A program made the translations under genes and the position numbers. A stretch of 64,000 bases of DNA. It comes from Thalassotalea sediminis. Lineage in GTDB: Bacteria; Pseudomonadota; Gammaproteobacteria; Enterobacterales; Alteromonadaceae. Each line of letters begins with the position of its first letter. Within the stretch, counting starts at the first letter, position 1. The notes below the pieces were generated by a model. It made no database searches. It was not told the DNA's origin and saw only the letters and a program-made list of their open reading frames with translations. The stretch covers positions 2,046,001 through 2,110,000 of the forward strand of contig NZ_AP027361.1 in the NCBI RefSeq assembly GCF_030295915.1, given 5' to 3'. Shown here one piece after another: positions 44,605 to 55,857 of the stretch.

Positions 44605-46387
44605 TGCTGTTATCACTTTTTTGTAAATGCCACATGTTATAATATTTACCTTTCAAGGCGATTAATGCCTGATGATCACCCTGTTCAATAACTTCTCCCT
44701 GGTGCATAACGATGATGTTGTCCGCATCGACAACAGTAGATAAACGGTGTGCTATTGAGATACTTGTATGGTTTAGTGATAACTGGCGCAGTGCGCCTAG
44801 AATAGCCTGCTCAGCATGGCTATCTAATGAAGAAGTTGCTTCGTCAAAAACGAGAATTTTTGGTTTTTTCAAAATTGTACGAGCAATAGCAACCCTTTGT
44901 TTTTCACCACCAGATAATTTTAATCCACGTTCGCCAACTTCAGTTTCAAGACCCTTAGGTAACTGTTCTACAAAGTGACTTAAATGTGCAAGGTTTATCG
45001 CTTCAATGACCTGCTCATCTTTAGCCTCTGGGTTACCATAACGCACGTTTTCTAACAAGGTGTCATTAAATAACACCGTATCTTGAGGCACGATACCAAT
45101 ATTTTTACGCAATGAATGTTGCGTGATATGTGCAATATTTTGCCCATCGATTTTTATCGCTCCTTGTTTACAGTCATAAAATCGAAACAACAATTTCACT
45201 AATGTCGACTTACCTGAACCACTTTCGCCAACAATAGCGACTTTTGCCCCAGGTGGAACAGTCAAGGACAGATCTTTTATGATTGGACGCTCGTCGTGAT
45301 AAGAAAACGATACGTTTTCAAAGGTTAATTCACCTTTTGTTAACACAAGGTCTGGTGCATTTTCAACATCGGTAATTTTGGCATTGGTGTGCATTAGACC
45401 AAACATTTGTTCTATATTTGCTAAAGCTCCTTTAATTTCACGATAGACAAAACCTAAGAAGTTTAACGGCATAAATAACTGCATCATAAAGGCATTAACC
45501 AAGACAAAATCACCAAGCGTCATTTTCTCATAGGTCACCTGATACGCAGCTAACGCTAGCATTGCCGTCATTGCGATGGAAATAATAAACGCTTGACCAC
45601 CGTTTAACGCAAATAATGACAAGCGGTTTTTAATTTTAGCCTGTTCCCAACTCGCTAACTGTTGATCATAAGCATTAGCTTCATATGTTTCATTGGTAAA
45701 GTATTTAACGGTTTCATAGTTTAATAGGCTATCTATTGCACGCGTGTTACTAGACGAATCAGCCTTATTCGCAGCTCTCACATATTTTGTACGCCAATTT
45801 GTCGCAATCACAGAATAAGTAACATAAAAAACAATAGAAGCTAGAGTGATTAATGCGAACCAAATGCCATAATTAAACAATAAAATGCCAATTACCATTG
45901 CAATTTCTATCAACGTAGGGATCACACTAAACACCATAAAACGCATTAAAAAACTAATGCCTGAAGTACCCCTATCAATATCCCTTGATAAACCACCTGT
46001 TTGCCGATTTAAATGAAAATCAAGATCAAGTGAGTGTAGATGTTCAAATACCTGTAAACCTATCCTTCTTATCGCCCTTTCAGTTACTCGACCAAAGAGT
46101 GTATCTCTTATTTCTGCAAATAATACAACGCCTAACCGCACTGCTCCGTATGCAACAACTAATCCGAATGGCACGATAAATATATTTTTCTCTTGCTGTG
46201 TATCAAGTAAATCAACAATATCCTTTAAAATAAAAGGTAAATAAACACTCGCAAATTTTGTTGCTAATAAGCAAGCTAACGCTATAGCTATTCTAACTTT
46301 AAATTCTAAAAGGTAAGGGATTAGTGAAGTGACAATGCGCCAATTAAAATGTGTTGGCTCGTGGTCACTTTGTTGAGAACGTCGCAT
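44597..46387 (-). CDS. Atm1-type ABC exporter, fused permease/ATPase
   Basis: This 596-residue half-transporter has about six membrane segments (25-320) and an ATPase domain with Walker A 'VGESGSGKST', signature 'LSGGEKQRVAIARTI', Walker B 'ILVFDEATSSLD' and H-loop 'SIAHRLSTVVDAD'. 'VTERAIRRIGLQVFEHLHSL' and 'LNRQTGGLSRDIDRGTSGI' are characteristic of the Atm1/HMT1/ABCB7 group, which exports glutathione-linked sulfur or metal species. The substrate is not established here. It overlaps the DUF1415 gene. Confidence 0.92.
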   Translation of the reverse strand: MRRSQQSDHEPTHFNWRIVTSLIPYLLEFKVRIAIALACLLATKFASVYLPFILKDIVDLLDTQQEKNIFIVPFGLVVAYGAVRLGVVLFAEIRDTLFGRVTERAIRRIGLQVFEHLHSLDLDFHLNRQTGGLSRDIDRGTSGISFLMRFMVFSVIPTLIEIAMVIGILLFNYGIWFALITLASIVFYVTYSVIATNWRTKYVRAANKADSSSNTRAIDSLLNYETVKYFTNETYEANAYDQQLASWEQAKIKNRLSLFALNGGQAFIISIAMTAMLALAAYQVTYEKMTLGDFVLVNAFMMQLFMPLNFLGFVYREIKGALANIEQMFGLMHTNAKITDVENAPDLVLTKGELTFENVSFSYHDERPIIKDLSLTVPPGAKVAIVGESGSGKSTLVKLLFRFYDCKQGAIKIDGQNIAHITQHSLRKNIGIVPQDTVLFNDTLLENVRYGNPEAKDEQVIEAINLAHLSHFVEQLPKGLETEVGERGLKLSGGEKQRVAIARTILKKPKILVFDEATSSLDSHAEQAILGALRQLSLNHTSISIAHRLSTVVDADNIIVMHQGEVIEQGDHQALIALKGKYYNMWHLQKSDNSNE

Positions 46388-46527
46388 ATCATGCTCTTAT
46401 ATTATCTTTCTAGTGTTTAACTATTAATGGGATGTGACCATCAGATATGATGTGAAAACACCGTTAGCCGTTGTGCTAACAAACAATGAGTGTATTATGA
46501 GGCTACGGTCATAAAAAGCAATGTTAT

Positions 46528-47049
46528 ATGCTGTCATTTGTTCAACACATAGTCGATAGAGGTTTGTTTACGTTTTTTTTTATTCTTGGCATCCAATGCC
46601 CTGCATTTCTTTACCAGTACACACAACAACTTACTGGCCACTTCAATGAAGCAAAGCTCCAACTGTCGCAATACCAAACACTCGCAGATTTACATTTTCA
46701 AGGTAGCTTATTACAACTTACTAATCATTATTTAAAGAATAGCGATGTTGTAATTAACGAAACCGGTAAAATTATCGCCTCACTTATTAGTCGCAATGAG
46801 TATTTACAATTTCAGTTATCTGGTATGACAAACGCATCTTATACGGAACAACTGGTGTTTTTCTTTCGTCATGTAGACATTGAAATAGCAAAACAAACGC
46901 TTAACATATTTTCGCTTACCGTCCCCCTAACGTTAGAAGCTCTTACAACGGGCTTATGTATAGCAATATTAGTTGTAGGCTTACTTCAAGCGCTAGCTTT
47001 AGGGCTAAAAAAAATATTTACAAAAATAAAGCCCACTAAGGTAATGTAA
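46528..47049 (+). CDS. DUF2937 family membrane protein
   Basis: This 173-residue protein has an N-terminal membrane segment ('GLFTFFFILGIQCPAFLYQY'), a middle helical region ('AKLQLSQYQTLADLHFQGSL') and a C-terminal membrane segment ('LTTGLCIAILVVGLLQALALG'). 'PxFxxQYxQxLxGHxxEA' in the first 40 residues is the family mark. The function is unknown. It is convergent with the DUF1801 gene and divergent from the ABC exporter. Confidence 0.85.
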   Translation: MLSFVQHIVDRGLFTFFFILGIQCPAFLYQYTQQLTGHFNEAKLQLSQYQTLADLHFQGSLLQLTNHYLKNSDVVINETGKIIASLISRNEYLQFQLSGMTNASYTEQLVFFFRHVDIEIAKQTLNIFSLTVPLTLEALTTGLCIAILVVGLLQALALGLKKIFTKIKPTKVM

Positions 47050-47064
47050 TAACCGATACCTTAT

Positions 47065-47478
47065 TTACGGGTATTTAGTTTTCATATCTGCGATCGCTTT
47101 CGCTAAAAAGTGCTTCAATGCAGACATGTTAATTTTTGCTAGTTGTTTAATATACAAACAAGACTTAGCGGTTTTAATGTTACCAATTTTACCGAGCTCT
47201 GCCTGATAATCATCAAACCCTTGCATAATATATAATGATAAATTTTGTTTGCGAGGTGAAAAGCCTGTTAACATCCAACGCTGCTTACCTTGGCTGTTGT
47301 TATAGTGGTATTCACCAAAGCCTATAATGGCATTGCCCCACATTACGGGTTCAAAACCCGAGAGTTCAGTGAAAATATTAACAAGTATTAATGCGTCGTT
47401 ACGCCGTGTTTCATTTTCAATTGACGAGATAAATTGAAGAACATCAGCTTTAGTAGGTTGAGTTTTAATTGCCACCAT
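47065..47478 (-). CDS. DUF1801 family protein
   Basis: This 137-residue protein of the DUF1801/YdhG type has 'VLQFISSIENETRRNDALIL', 'MWGNAIIGFGEYHY', 'WMLTGFSPRKQNLSLYI' and 'GKIGNIKTAKSCLYIKQL'. The fold is known but no reaction is assigned. ATG 47478 is preferred; an upstream TTG at 47508 would lie against the ihfA terminator. Confidence 0.87.
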   Translation of the reverse strand: MVAIKTQPTKADVLQFISSIENETRRNDALILVNIFTELSGFEPVMWGNAIIGFGEYHYNNSQGKQRWMLTGFSPRKQNLSLYIMQGFDDYQAELGKIGNIKTAKSCLYIKQLAKINMSALKHFLAKAIADMKTKYP

Positions 47479-47509
47479 ATAATTAAGCCAATATTTAATT
47501 TTAACCAAT

Positions 47510-47537
47510 AAAAAAGGCTACCGAAGTAACCTTTTTT
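47510..47537 (-). terminator. Terminator of the pheST-ihfA operon
   Basis: On the - strand, AAAAAAGGTTAC and GTAGCCTTTTTT form a 12-bp stem capped by the stable tetraloop TTCG and end in six T. It starts 13 bases after the ihfA stop. Confidence 0.93.
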
Positions 47538-47549
47538 ATGACTCTAAAG

Positions 47550-47840
47550 CTAACCGTTGCCGTCTTCAACACGACTTTTTAACTTTTGTCCTGGCCTAAA
47601 TGTAACCACTCTACGAGCAGAGATAGGAATATCTTCGCCGGTTTTTGGGTTACGACCTGGGCGTTCGCTTTTCTCGCGTAAATCGAAATTACCAAAACCA
47701 GATAACTTTACTTGTTCACCGGCTTCTAGTGTTTCTCGAATTTCCTCAAAAAACATTTCAACAATGTCTTTTGCGTCGCGCTTACTTAGCCCAACTTTTT
47801 CAAATAAATGTTCTGCGACTTCTGCTTTGGTTAGCGCCAT
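47550..47840 (-). CDS. ihfA: Integration host factor subunit alpha
   Basis: This 96-residue HU-family protein pairs with IhfB to bend DNA at specific sites. '[20 protein letters not shown]' and '[20 protein letters not shown]' are near-identical to E. coli IhfA, and '[18 protein letters not shown]' contains the proline that intercalates DNA. It starts just after the pheT stop with GAGGG upstream. The pheS-pheT-ihfA order is classical, and a strong terminator follows. Confidence 0.97.
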   Translation of the reverse strand: MALTKAEVAEHLFEKVGLSKRDAKDIVEMFFEEIRETLEAGEQVKLSGFGNFDLREKSERPGRNPKTGEDIPISARRVVTFRPGQKLKSRVEDGNG

Positions 47841-47843
47841 TGC

Positions 47844-50243
47844 TTAATCCCTCAGTGATGCATTTAACTCATCTTTTAATGTTTCGACCACTCGATTTAC
47901 AACATCATTGATATCTTTTTCTTCAAGAGTCTTTTCATGATCTTGTAGTATCATTGCAATAGCGAGGCTTTTAAAGCCATCATTTATACCATTGCCTCTG
48001 TATACATCGAACAAGTTTAGATCAACTAAATAATTTCCGCCAACATTTTCAATGAGTTGTAACACTTTTTTTGCATTTACATCTTCTTCGACGATAACAG
48101 CAATATCACGTCTATTCGCCGGAAAGCGAGAAATATCGCCAGCTTGAGGGATATTAAGTGTTGAAATTTCAGTCAATAAAACTTCAAAAACTAATGTACG
48201 GCCATTTAAACCTAATTTCCTTTCTAATTCAGGATGTAAGGTACCAACATGACCAATTATCTTACCATTTTTATAAATAGCAGCTGTTTGGCCAGGATGA
48301 AGCGCATCATGTTGCCCTTGTTCAAACGAATATGCTTCTGCATTGGCAGTTCTTGCAAGTAAGGCTTCTACATCAGCTTTTATATCGTAAAAATCGCTCG
48401 CCGCTTTTTCCATATCCCAATGTTCTTGGTTACGAGCTCCCGTTAAAACACCAGCGATCATTTGTTCCTGACGTACACCATTTTCAGCATTTTCATCAGG
48501 CACAAAGCGCAGTCCTGTTTCAAATAAACGCATGCGCTGTTGCTGACGATTTTGGTTATAGACAACCGATTGCAACAACCCTGTCCATAAACTTAAGCGC
48601 ATTACCGACATTTCAGATGAAATAGGATGTGGCAGAGTCATCACCTCTTTGTCAGGATGAATAAGCTGTTGTACTTTAGGATCTACAAAACTATAGGTAA
48701 TTGCTTCCTGATAACCACGCGTAACAAGTGTTTGTCGTAAACGTTTAAGAGGCAATTGCGCTTCCTTTCGGTCACACATAGCCAATGTTGCTTGTGGCGA
48801 TACATTCGGTATATTGTTATAACCGAATATTCGTGCAACTTCTTCGGTTAAATCTTCTTCAATTTTAATATCAAAACGATAGTTAGGTACCTTAACGTGC
48901 CAAACATCATTTTCAAAGCTAACATCAAACCCTAATCGTGTTAGAATTTCAGTTACCTTGTCATCAACAATATGATGGCCAATACGTGAATCCAATTTAC
49001 TTCTGCGTAAACTCACCTGTTTTGCTTTAGGCAAATGTTCTTGCGATACCGCCTCTGTAATCGGCCCTGCTTCGCCGCCGACTATATCTAATAGTAGCGC
49101 CGTTGCTCTTTCCATTGCTTGATGCTGTAACTCTGGATCAATACCACGTTCATATCGATGTGATGCATCTGTGTGTAAGCCATATTGTCGCGCTTTTCCT
49201 AATATCGCTAATGGCGAGAAGAAAGCACTTTCGAGGAATATATCTTTTGTATTGGTTGTAACGCCAGAATCTAGCCCGCCAAATATACCAGCAATTGCTA
49301 ATGCTTTATTGTCATCTGCAATCACTAACGTACCTTCTTTTAATGACACTTCGGCTTCATCGAGTGTCACTAACTTCTCTTCTGGCTTTGCGAGCCTAAC
49401 ATCAATCTTACCTTCTATCGCTGATAGGTCAAAGGCATGCATTGGGTGGCCTTGCTCCAACAAAACATAATTTGTAATATCAACGACAGGGTCAATAGAA
49501 CGTATGCCACAACGACGTAACTTTTCAACCATCCATAATGGCGTTTGCGCATTAAGATTTACGTTTTTTATTACTCGGCCCAAATATCTTGGACAAGCGT
49601 CAGGCGCTGATAATTGAATGTCTCGTGTATCGTTTATCGTCGTTGATACACTAGTTATTTCAGGTTCAGAAACAGGCAAGCCATTTAAAACACCAACCTC
49701 GCGTGCTAAGCCCTTCAGGCCTAGACAATCACCACGATTCGCCGTTAAATCAACATCAATAGTTACATCGTTTAGATCTAAATAATCACGCACATCAGTA
49801 CCGATCGGAGCTTCTTGTGGTAGTTCAATAATACCATCACTTGCCTCTGCCAAGCCGAGCTCTGATTCACTACATAACATACCAAATGATGGTTGACCGC
49901 GTAATTTCGCTTTTTTAATTTTAAAATTACCAGGAAGCACAGCACCGACCATCGCAACAGCAACTTTTAAGCCTAAACGACAGTTTTTTGCGCCACAAAC
50001 AATGTCGATTAACTCACCGTCGTCACTGGCTGTACCCACATTAATTTTTGTTACTTGTAATTTGTCTGCGTCTGGGTGTTGTCCACATTCAACAACTTCA
50101 CCGACTACGACACCTTTAAATTCGCCAGCAACCGGCTCTATACCGTCTACTTCCAAACCTGCCATAGTAATTTGGTGCGTCAATTCATCTGACGAAATCG
50201 CGGGGTTTACCCATTCACGTAACCAAGATTCACTAAATTTCAT
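47844..50243 (-). CDS. pheT: Phenylalanine--tRNA ligase beta subunit
   Basis: This 799-residue subunit (E. coli 795) of the alpha2-beta2 synthetase carries the tRNA-binding EMAP/OB domain at about 40-150 ('[19 protein letters not shown]'), the B3/B4 editing domain at about 210-390 ('[13 protein letters not shown]'), B5, a catalytic-like core and a C-terminal ferredoxin-fold anticodon-binding domain ('[17 protein letters not shown]'). It begins 12 bases after pheS. Confidence 0.97.
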   Translation of the reverse strand: MKFSESWLREWVNPAISSDELTHQITMAGLEVDGIEPVAGEFKGVVVGEVVECGQHPDADKLQVTKINVGTASDDGELIDIVCGAKNCRLGLKVAVAMVGAVLPGNFKIKKAKLRGQPSFGMLCSESELGLAEASDGIIELPQEAPIGTDVRDYLDLNDVTIDVDLTANRGDCLGLKGLAREVGVLNGLPVSEPEITSVSTTINDTRDIQLSAPDACPRYLGRVIKNVNLNAQTPLWMVEKLRRCGIRSIDPVVDITNYVLLEQGHPMHAFDLSAIEGKIDVRLAKPEEKLVTLDEAEVSLKEGTLVIADDNKALAIAGIFGGLDSGVTTNTKDIFLESAFFSPLAILGKARQYGLHTDASHRYERGIDPELQHQAMERATALLLDIVGGEAGPITEAVSQEHLPKAKQVSLRRSKLDSRIGHHIVDDKVTEILTRLGFDVSFENDVWHVKVPNYRFDIKIEEDLTEEVARIFGYNNIPNVSPQATLAMCDRKEAQLPLKRLRQTLVTRGYQEAITYSFVDPKVQQLIHPDKEVMTLPHPISSEMSVMRLSLWTGLLQSVVYNQNRQQQRMRLFETGLRFVPDENAENGVRQEQMIAGVLTGARNQEHWDMEKAASDFYDIKADVEALLARTANAEAYSFEQGQHDALHPGQTAAIYKNGKIIGHVGTLHPELERKLGLNGRTLVFEVLLTEISTLNIPQAGDISRFPANRRDIAVIVEEDVNAKKVLQLIENVGGNYLVDLNLFDVYRGNGINDGFKSLAIAMILQDHEKTLEEKDINDVVNRVVETLKDELNASLRD

Positions 50244-50254
50244 GATGAATTGCC

Positions 50255-51337
<1,083 letters not shown>

Positions 51338-51429
51338 TCAATTCAACGATTTTTAATAAATAATTCACGATCTTGCTGTGTTTAAGTAAAAAAGAATTAA
51401 GTTTGACACACACAATCGCTTTTAAATAC

Positions 51430-51455
51430 TAAAAAGCGCCCACTAAAGCGCTTAA
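51430..51455 (-). terminator. Terminator after the VOC gene
   Basis: On the - strand, AAGCGC and GCGCTT form a 6-bp stem with an 8-base loop, followed by TTT. It lies about 55 bases past the stop at 51509 and before the pheS promoter region. Confidence 0.65.
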
Positions 51456-51508
51456 TTTTTCAACTTAACAACATAAACGTTACATTTGAGTACGAGTTAT
51501 ATTCATAT

Positions 51509-51865
51509 TCATTTTGTTTCCGACCAAACAGCAAATTCATTGCCACTAGGTTCTATAAAGTGAAAGCGACAACCGCCCGGAAAATCGAAAATCTGTTGGT
51601 TTATTTCACCGCCATGTTGCTGCACTTTGGCTAACGTAGCTTTAATATCTTGGCTATAAAACACCAGTAACGCACCACCTGTATCCATACGACTGCATTT
51701 ATCGACCAAATAAAAACCACCATCTAAGCCTTGGTTACTGAAAGCCGTATATTCAGGGCCATAATCTACAAACTGCCAACCAAACACAGCAGAGAAAAAC
51801 TGCTTAGTCGCGGATAAGTTACTGGCTGCAAATTCGACGTAGTTTAGTTTTTCGTGTTTGTTCAT
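51509..51865 (-). CDS. VOC-family (glyoxalase/bleomycin-resistance fold) protein
   Basis: This 118-residue single vicinal-oxygen-chelate domain has 'LNYVEFAASNLSATKQFFSA', 'FGWQFVDYGPEYTAF' and the C-terminal 'GGCRFHFIEPSGNEFAVWSE'. The N-terminal metal histidine is replaced (E/F around 'YVEFAA'), so glyoxalase activity is doubtful. The function is unknown. It is the first gene after pheS in a group of small poorly characterised genes on the same strand. Confidence 0.87.
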   Translation of the reverse strand: MNKHEKLNYVEFAASNLSATKQFFSAVFGWQFVDYGPEYTAFSNQGLDGGFYLVDKCSRMDTGGALLVFYSQDIKATLAKVQQHGGEINQQIFDFPGGCRFHFIEPSGNEFAVWSETK

Positions 51866-51897
51866 TAAAATCTCCTTTTTAGTTTTAATGTAGAACC

Positions 51898-52116
51898 CTA
51901 TAAACCTCTTCCCACCATTTGTTTAATCTTCTTCGCTTTTTCAAAGTGATCAAGTTGATGTAATTTGATCCACCAGGTCGCGACCTCCATTAACAACTCA
52001 GGATCACCATTTTTATTGGCAAAAAAAGCATAGAATGAAAGGCCAACATTATCGCCTTTTTGTGCTATTTTCTTGTCACATACAGCAATAATCTTTTCAC
52101 GTATTTGTGTTCTCAA
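51898..52116 (-). CDS. Small conserved protein (DUF6500-like)
   Basis: This 72-residue soluble protein has 'REKIIAVCDKKIAQKGDNVG' and 'GDPELLMEVATWWIKLHQLD' followed by 'HFEKAKKIKQMV'. I recall a family named DUF6500 with this pattern, but the name is tentative. No function is known. It lies 32 bases before the VOC gene on the same strand; GGAG lies about 7 bases upstream of the ATG. Confidence 0.7.
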   Translation of the reverse strand: MRTQIREKIIAVCDKKIAQKGDNVGLSFYAFFANKNGDPELLMEVATWWIKLHQLDHFEKAKKIKQMVGRGL

Positions 52117-52152
52117 TGTAACTCCTTTTTAATTTGTATGACGTTACACACC

Positions 52153-52686
52153 CTATAGTTCAATTTTACGCGTTAGCATTTGGTAAATACTTAGCATGTA
52201 AACAAGCACAATTGTTATACCAACAGCAAACAACCTATCTTCTGGAAACAAATACCAAACAATAACAATGAGCAAGGTACGTAAAATTGAATGAATCAAG
52301 CCCAAAGGATGCTGAATAATCCAGGAATATACTACCCAATGCAGTCCTAGCCCTATACCAATACTTAGCGTGATAAACTCAGGCGCGTAGATAAAAAGTG
52401 GAATATGTACAGCCCATAAAAGGTTCACCATTAATGCACACATGCCCATAAGTTTGGCAAGTGGATTTTTAGACGATGTGATGGCTTCATGTCTATATTT
52501 AGCAATTAGGAGCGCAATTGGAAAAATAGTTCCTGAACCAAAAAGTAAAATAAGCAAGCCAGTTTTTTCAGAAAATTGTGTCGATAATATAGCAACGATT
52601 AACCACACAAATGCGCCAGATAAAGGCATTGATATTGAACGATTAGTCTCTTGTTCAAATGTTGTTCTGAGTGTATCCAGTGACAT
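52153..52686 (-). CDS. Small multi-pass membrane protein (DUF7010-like)
   Basis: This 177-residue protein has about five hydrophobic segments ('AFVWLIVAILSTQF', 'GLLILLFGSGTIFPIALLIA', 'LMGMCALMVNLLWAVHIPLF', 'FITLSIGIGLGLHWVVYSWI', 'VGITIVLVYMLSIYQML') after an N-terminal 'RTTFEQETNRSISMPLSGA'. The start recalls DUF7010 proteins; this is tentative. No catalytic motif is seen. It lies 36 bases upstream of the 72-residue protein gene on the same strand. Confidence 0.75.
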   Translation of the reverse strand: MSLDTLRTTFEQETNRSISMPLSGAFVWLIVAILSTQFSEKTGLLILLFGSGTIFPIALLIAKYRHEAITSSKNPLAKLMGMCALMVNLLWAVHIPLFIYAPEFITLSIGIGLGLHWVVYSWIIQHPLGLIHSILRTLLIVIVWYLFPEDRLFAVGITIVLVYMLSIYQMLTRKIEL

Positions 52687-52789
52687 TAATTTCTATGCTT
52701 TTAACGTAAAGTTGAGAGTAATTAATCTAACAGTTTTATTTGTATCATCAACATTTTCTATAGATTCAATAAGATAAAATACTAACCAG

Positions 52790-53371
52790 TTAGCAAAATA
52801 GTTGCTTCTTCTTTGGTTGTTGGCACCAATGGGCGAGTTTTTGTTGGTAAATACACGAAGCCTTAAGATCAAAATTAACTGAGCACGGATTCATAAAGCC
52901 ATGCAACAGGCTCAACTGAGTAACGGTGACATTATTAACGTTCGACAACTGATACATTAAATCTGACACACTGAAATGTACTTCCTTAATGGGAAATATT
53001 AACGTTAACGGTATGTTTGGTGTAATAGCAGTGTAATGTCTAATTTGAGCGCCATAAAAAAGCACTGCTGCATCAACATGAGTTTTAGATAATTCTTCTG
53101 ATAGTACCCACATCGCCGAAGCACCAATACTAAACGCAATGACCCTCACAGTACTTTTATCAGACAATGTTTGCTTGAGTTTATCAATATATGCATCTAT
53201 ACCAACATTAGTGACAAAGTAATCATATGCTTGTTTTTCATCCTTGAAACACATTTCGATACCATCATACGGATCAATGATAATTGCTTTACATGGCAGA
53301 AGATTTGCAAAGTCTTCTAGCCCCTTTGTTCGTCCAAAAATATCAGAAACAATAACACATGGAATGGACAA
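52790..53371 (-). CDS. Dienelactone-hydrolase-like alpha/beta hydrolase
   Basis: This 193-residue protein resembles a short alpha/beta hydrolase: 'IPCVIVSDIFGRTKGLEDFA' at the start, the nucleophile elbow 'AFSIGASAMWVL' (G-x-S-like, with I before G) and a late histidine in 'LSLLHGFMNPCS'. The elbow departs from the usual G-x-C/S-x-G, so activity is uncertain. The nearest family is dienelactone hydrolase. It is flanked by unrelated small genes on the same strand. Confidence 0.75.
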   Translation of the reverse strand: MSIPCVIVSDIFGRTKGLEDFANLLPCKAIIIDPYDGIEMCFKDEKQAYDYFVTNVGIDAYIDKLKQTLSDKSTVRVIAFSIGASAMWVLSEELSKTHVDAAVLFYGAQIRHYTAITPNIPLTLIFPIKEVHFSVSDLMYQLSNVNNVTVTQLSLLHGFMNPCSVNFDLKASCIYQQKLAHWCQQPKKKQLFC

Positions 53372-53460
53372 TTTTATTTCCTATCTAGTAAATATATATC
53401 GAATAAAGCAAATAAATGTGCGGTTTTATTTAACGGCTCACTTTAATAAACTATCAGCCA

Positions 53461-53751
53461 TTATAGTGATTTACCACTACACTTTATTTGTTTTTCGCCG
53501 ATATGGTAAACGTTGTTTACAGCGACATAAACACCAGACAAAATTGCTGACGTGGGCATACTAATAATTGATAGAAATTCATCATTCCATTCGTAAAAGC
53601 TCGTATCTCCAGCCATCAAATTAACAACTTTTAACGTTTTTTGATCAGTAGATAAACCGCATTTGTACTGAGGAACATCAGCAACTTCCGGTACAACAAC
53701 ACAACTGGAAGAAAATAAAACAATACAAACTAATGTAATAACATTACGCAT
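53461..53751 (-). CDS. Small putative lipoprotein
   Basis: This 96-residue protein has a lipoprotein signal ('VITLVCIVLFSSSC') and a mature part with two further cysteines ('QYKCGLSTDQKTLKVVNL', 'GEKQIKCSGKSL') and a hydrophobic stretch ('SIISMPTSAILSGVYVAVNN'). I recall similar unnamed proteins in Shewanella and Vibrio. The ATG at 53751 is chosen because AAGGA lies 6 bases upstream of it; for the ATG two codons earlier the spacing would be zero. Confidence 0.75.
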   Translation of the reverse strand: MRNVITLVCIVLFSSSCVVVPEVADVPQYKCGLSTDQKTLKVVNLMAGDTSFYEWNDEFLSIISMPTSAILSGVYVAVNNVYHIGEKQIKCSGKSL

Positions 53752-53966
53752 ACACATTCCTTGTTTAGTTTTTATGAAAAATCATAGCATTAGGTGCTAA
53801 TAGCGATTAATCACGTCTGACAATTAATATAACTACACTAGCAAGATACTAATGATTAACCACCACTACAATGACTTAATCGTTAGAAAGTGTAATATCA
53901 CAGACTTAATGGTTGATGATACCATAAAGCATATTTATCAACCTGCCATTTTAACCGCACAAATAT

Positions 53967-55508
53967 TTAGTCTGGAATATCTCGTTTGATCTTAGCAAAC
54001 TCATCAAAGCAATTAACAAAGATATCTACCAATTCAGGTTGAAACTTCTTTCCACGCTCAGCTTTTAAAAAGTTGAGTATATCCTCATTTTGCCACTGCT
54101 TTTGATACACACGATCTGTACCTAATGAATCAAAGACATCAGCTATCGCCATAATTCTTGCTTCAAGTGGGATATCTTCGCCTGCCAAGCCATCAGGATA
54201 GCCTGTTCCATCCCAATTTTCATGATGGTATTTCGCCATGCGAGCACCAATACGTGAAATTTTCGCTTTAGATCGTTCAAGAAGATCACTGCCAACGACA
54301 GTGTGACTTTTCATTAGCTGCCATTCGTGTTCGTCAAGTTGTTCAGGTTTTTGCAGTATTTTTTCAGGGATAGCCACTTTACCAATATCATGTAACGGTG
54401 CCGCTATTTTAATCGCCGCAACAAACTTTTCTTCCATGTTTAACTTTGTGGCTATCAATTCACAAATCGCTGCAACTCGTTGAACGTGTGCACTAGCTTT
54501 TTGTGACTTTCTTTCAATAGCTTCACCAACTATACATAGCAGTTCTTTTTGCGTAGATTCTAATTCATGTTGCTTGGTCAAGCTTTCTAAAATAAGTGCG
54601 ACATTAGTAGCAAACAACTCGGCTAAATTAGAACGAAAATGCTCAGCGTCGTCTTCGAATTCAATATATAGCACCGAAGATGCGCTAGCAGATGTTTCAT
54701 AATAGCCAACAAAGCACTGATTCTCATAAAAATGCTTTTTCTCATCAAACGCTTTTTGTATTAAAAGCTTAACCGATTCATCAATTTCTGAAGTGTCTAA
54801 ACTATCAGATTCCACAACGTACTTTCCCGTACACGCAATAATGAGATTAGTACTTGGATGATCAAACTCTCTCTGACTTCGTGCAATATATAGTGCCGAG
54901 CTTTCCACATCCATTAAGGTCAATAAATGATTCAATGCAGCAGAACCAAATGGTCTAAATTGATTTATTCGTAATAAGTCATGCGTCGATTGAATCAATT
55001 GCTTAAATGCATCTAAACTGCGTTGTATGGTCATAATATCGCGATAGGCGCGAATGCCCGCATACACCGTTGTTGTCATTTTTCCCGCAGTAAAATCAGT
55101 TTTTTCTTTATAATCATTTATATCAAATTCTTTGATCACCTTAGCTTCTGGCGCACTACCCGCCTGTCCTGTCCGCAAGATTAATCTAATCGCTTGATTT
55201 TTCTTAACTTTGCGAATCCATTCTACTAATTCTAAGCCCGCATGATCGGTTTCCATTACAACATCGACGAACGCCATACAAAAATCGTCATCTTCTGCTA
55301 ACACTTGTCTCGCTTCTATAGCAGAAAAAGCCGAAACGATTTCAAGGTTTCGCCCTTCAATAATTGAATCACCAAGCACTAACCTGGTAATTTGGTGTAC
55401 AGATTCATCGTCATCGACAACCAAAATACGCCAAACTTTGTCACTAGCTGTCGTGCGCTCATTGATTGAATTTTCTGGTGCTTCTTCCTTAAAAATAAAT
55501 TTAGACAT
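53967..55508 (-). CDS. Response regulator with DUF3369 and HD-GYP domains
   Basis: This 513-residue protein has a receiver domain (about 27-150, 'ILVVDDDESVHQIT', 'CMAFVDVVMETDHAG'), a GAF-like DUF3369 domain (about 165-310) and an HD-GYP domain (about 320-510) with 'APLHDIGKVAIP', 'HHENWDGTGYPDG' and 'RIMAIADVFDSL'. The HD and GYP motifs are intact, so cyclic-di-GMP hydrolysis is expected. No histidine kinase is adjacent. Confidence 0.92.
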   Translation of the reverse strand: MSKFIFKEEAPENSINERTTASDKVWRILVVDDDESVHQITRLVLGDSIIEGRNLEIVSAFSAIEARQVLAEDDDFCMAFVDVVMETDHAGLELVEWIRKVKKNQAIRLILRTGQAGSAPEAKVIKEFDINDYKEKTDFTAGKMTTTVYAGIRAYRDIMTIQRSLDAFKQLIQSTHDLLRINQFRPFGSAALNHLLTLMDVESSALYIARSQREFDHPSTNLIIACTGKYVVESDSLDTSEIDESVKLLIQKAFDEKKHFYENQCFVGYYETSASASSVLYIEFEDDAEHFRSNLAELFATNVALILESLTKQHELESTQKELLCIVGEAIERKSQKASAHVQRVAAICELIATKLNMEEKFVAAIKIAAPLHDIGKVAIPEKILQKPEQLDEHEWQLMKSHTVVGSDLLERSKAKISRIGARMAKYHHENWDGTGYPDGLAGEDIPLEARIMAIADVFDSLGTDRVYQKQWQNEDILNFLKAERGKKFQPELVDIFVNCFDEFAKIKRDIPD

Positions 55509-55791
55509 TGTCTTCGTAGTAACTCTTCCATTAACGTTCTAACAAGTTTACTTAAAAGTAAGTGTAGATTAATTTTTTATATTTTAATTGAAAATTTATA
55601 AATATTATTAGCTTATACTAAAAATAAACAGACATCTCTACTCATTACTTACTTTATTAATACTGCTTATAAATACTAAATTGCCCTATATGTTTCAACG
55701 ATTTAACCACAAGATTATTCTCATATAGCTACTTTTTACTCTTTCATAACAAATCATTATATTTGAAAGACAGCTAATATTGGCTTTTCTA
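55509..55791. other. AT-rich spacer upstream of the ilv leader
   Basis: This is the very AT-rich part of the gap between the HD-GYP gene and the ilv promoter. It probably carries the HD-GYP promoter and possible Lrp-type upstream sites for ilvIH. I could not define any specific motif. Confidence 0.4.
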
Positions 55792-55819
55792 TTGACAAGC
55801 AACACGAGTTCCCTAATAT
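55792..55819 (+). promoter_or_regulatory. ilvIH promoter
   Basis: TTGACA (55792-55797) and TAATAT (55814-55819) are separated by 16 bases. The predicted start near 55827 gives a short leader before the leader peptide ATG at 55858. Confidence 0.75.
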
Positions 55820-55857
55820 AAAGAGCAATACAAGAATAAAATTTAATAAATAATCAA

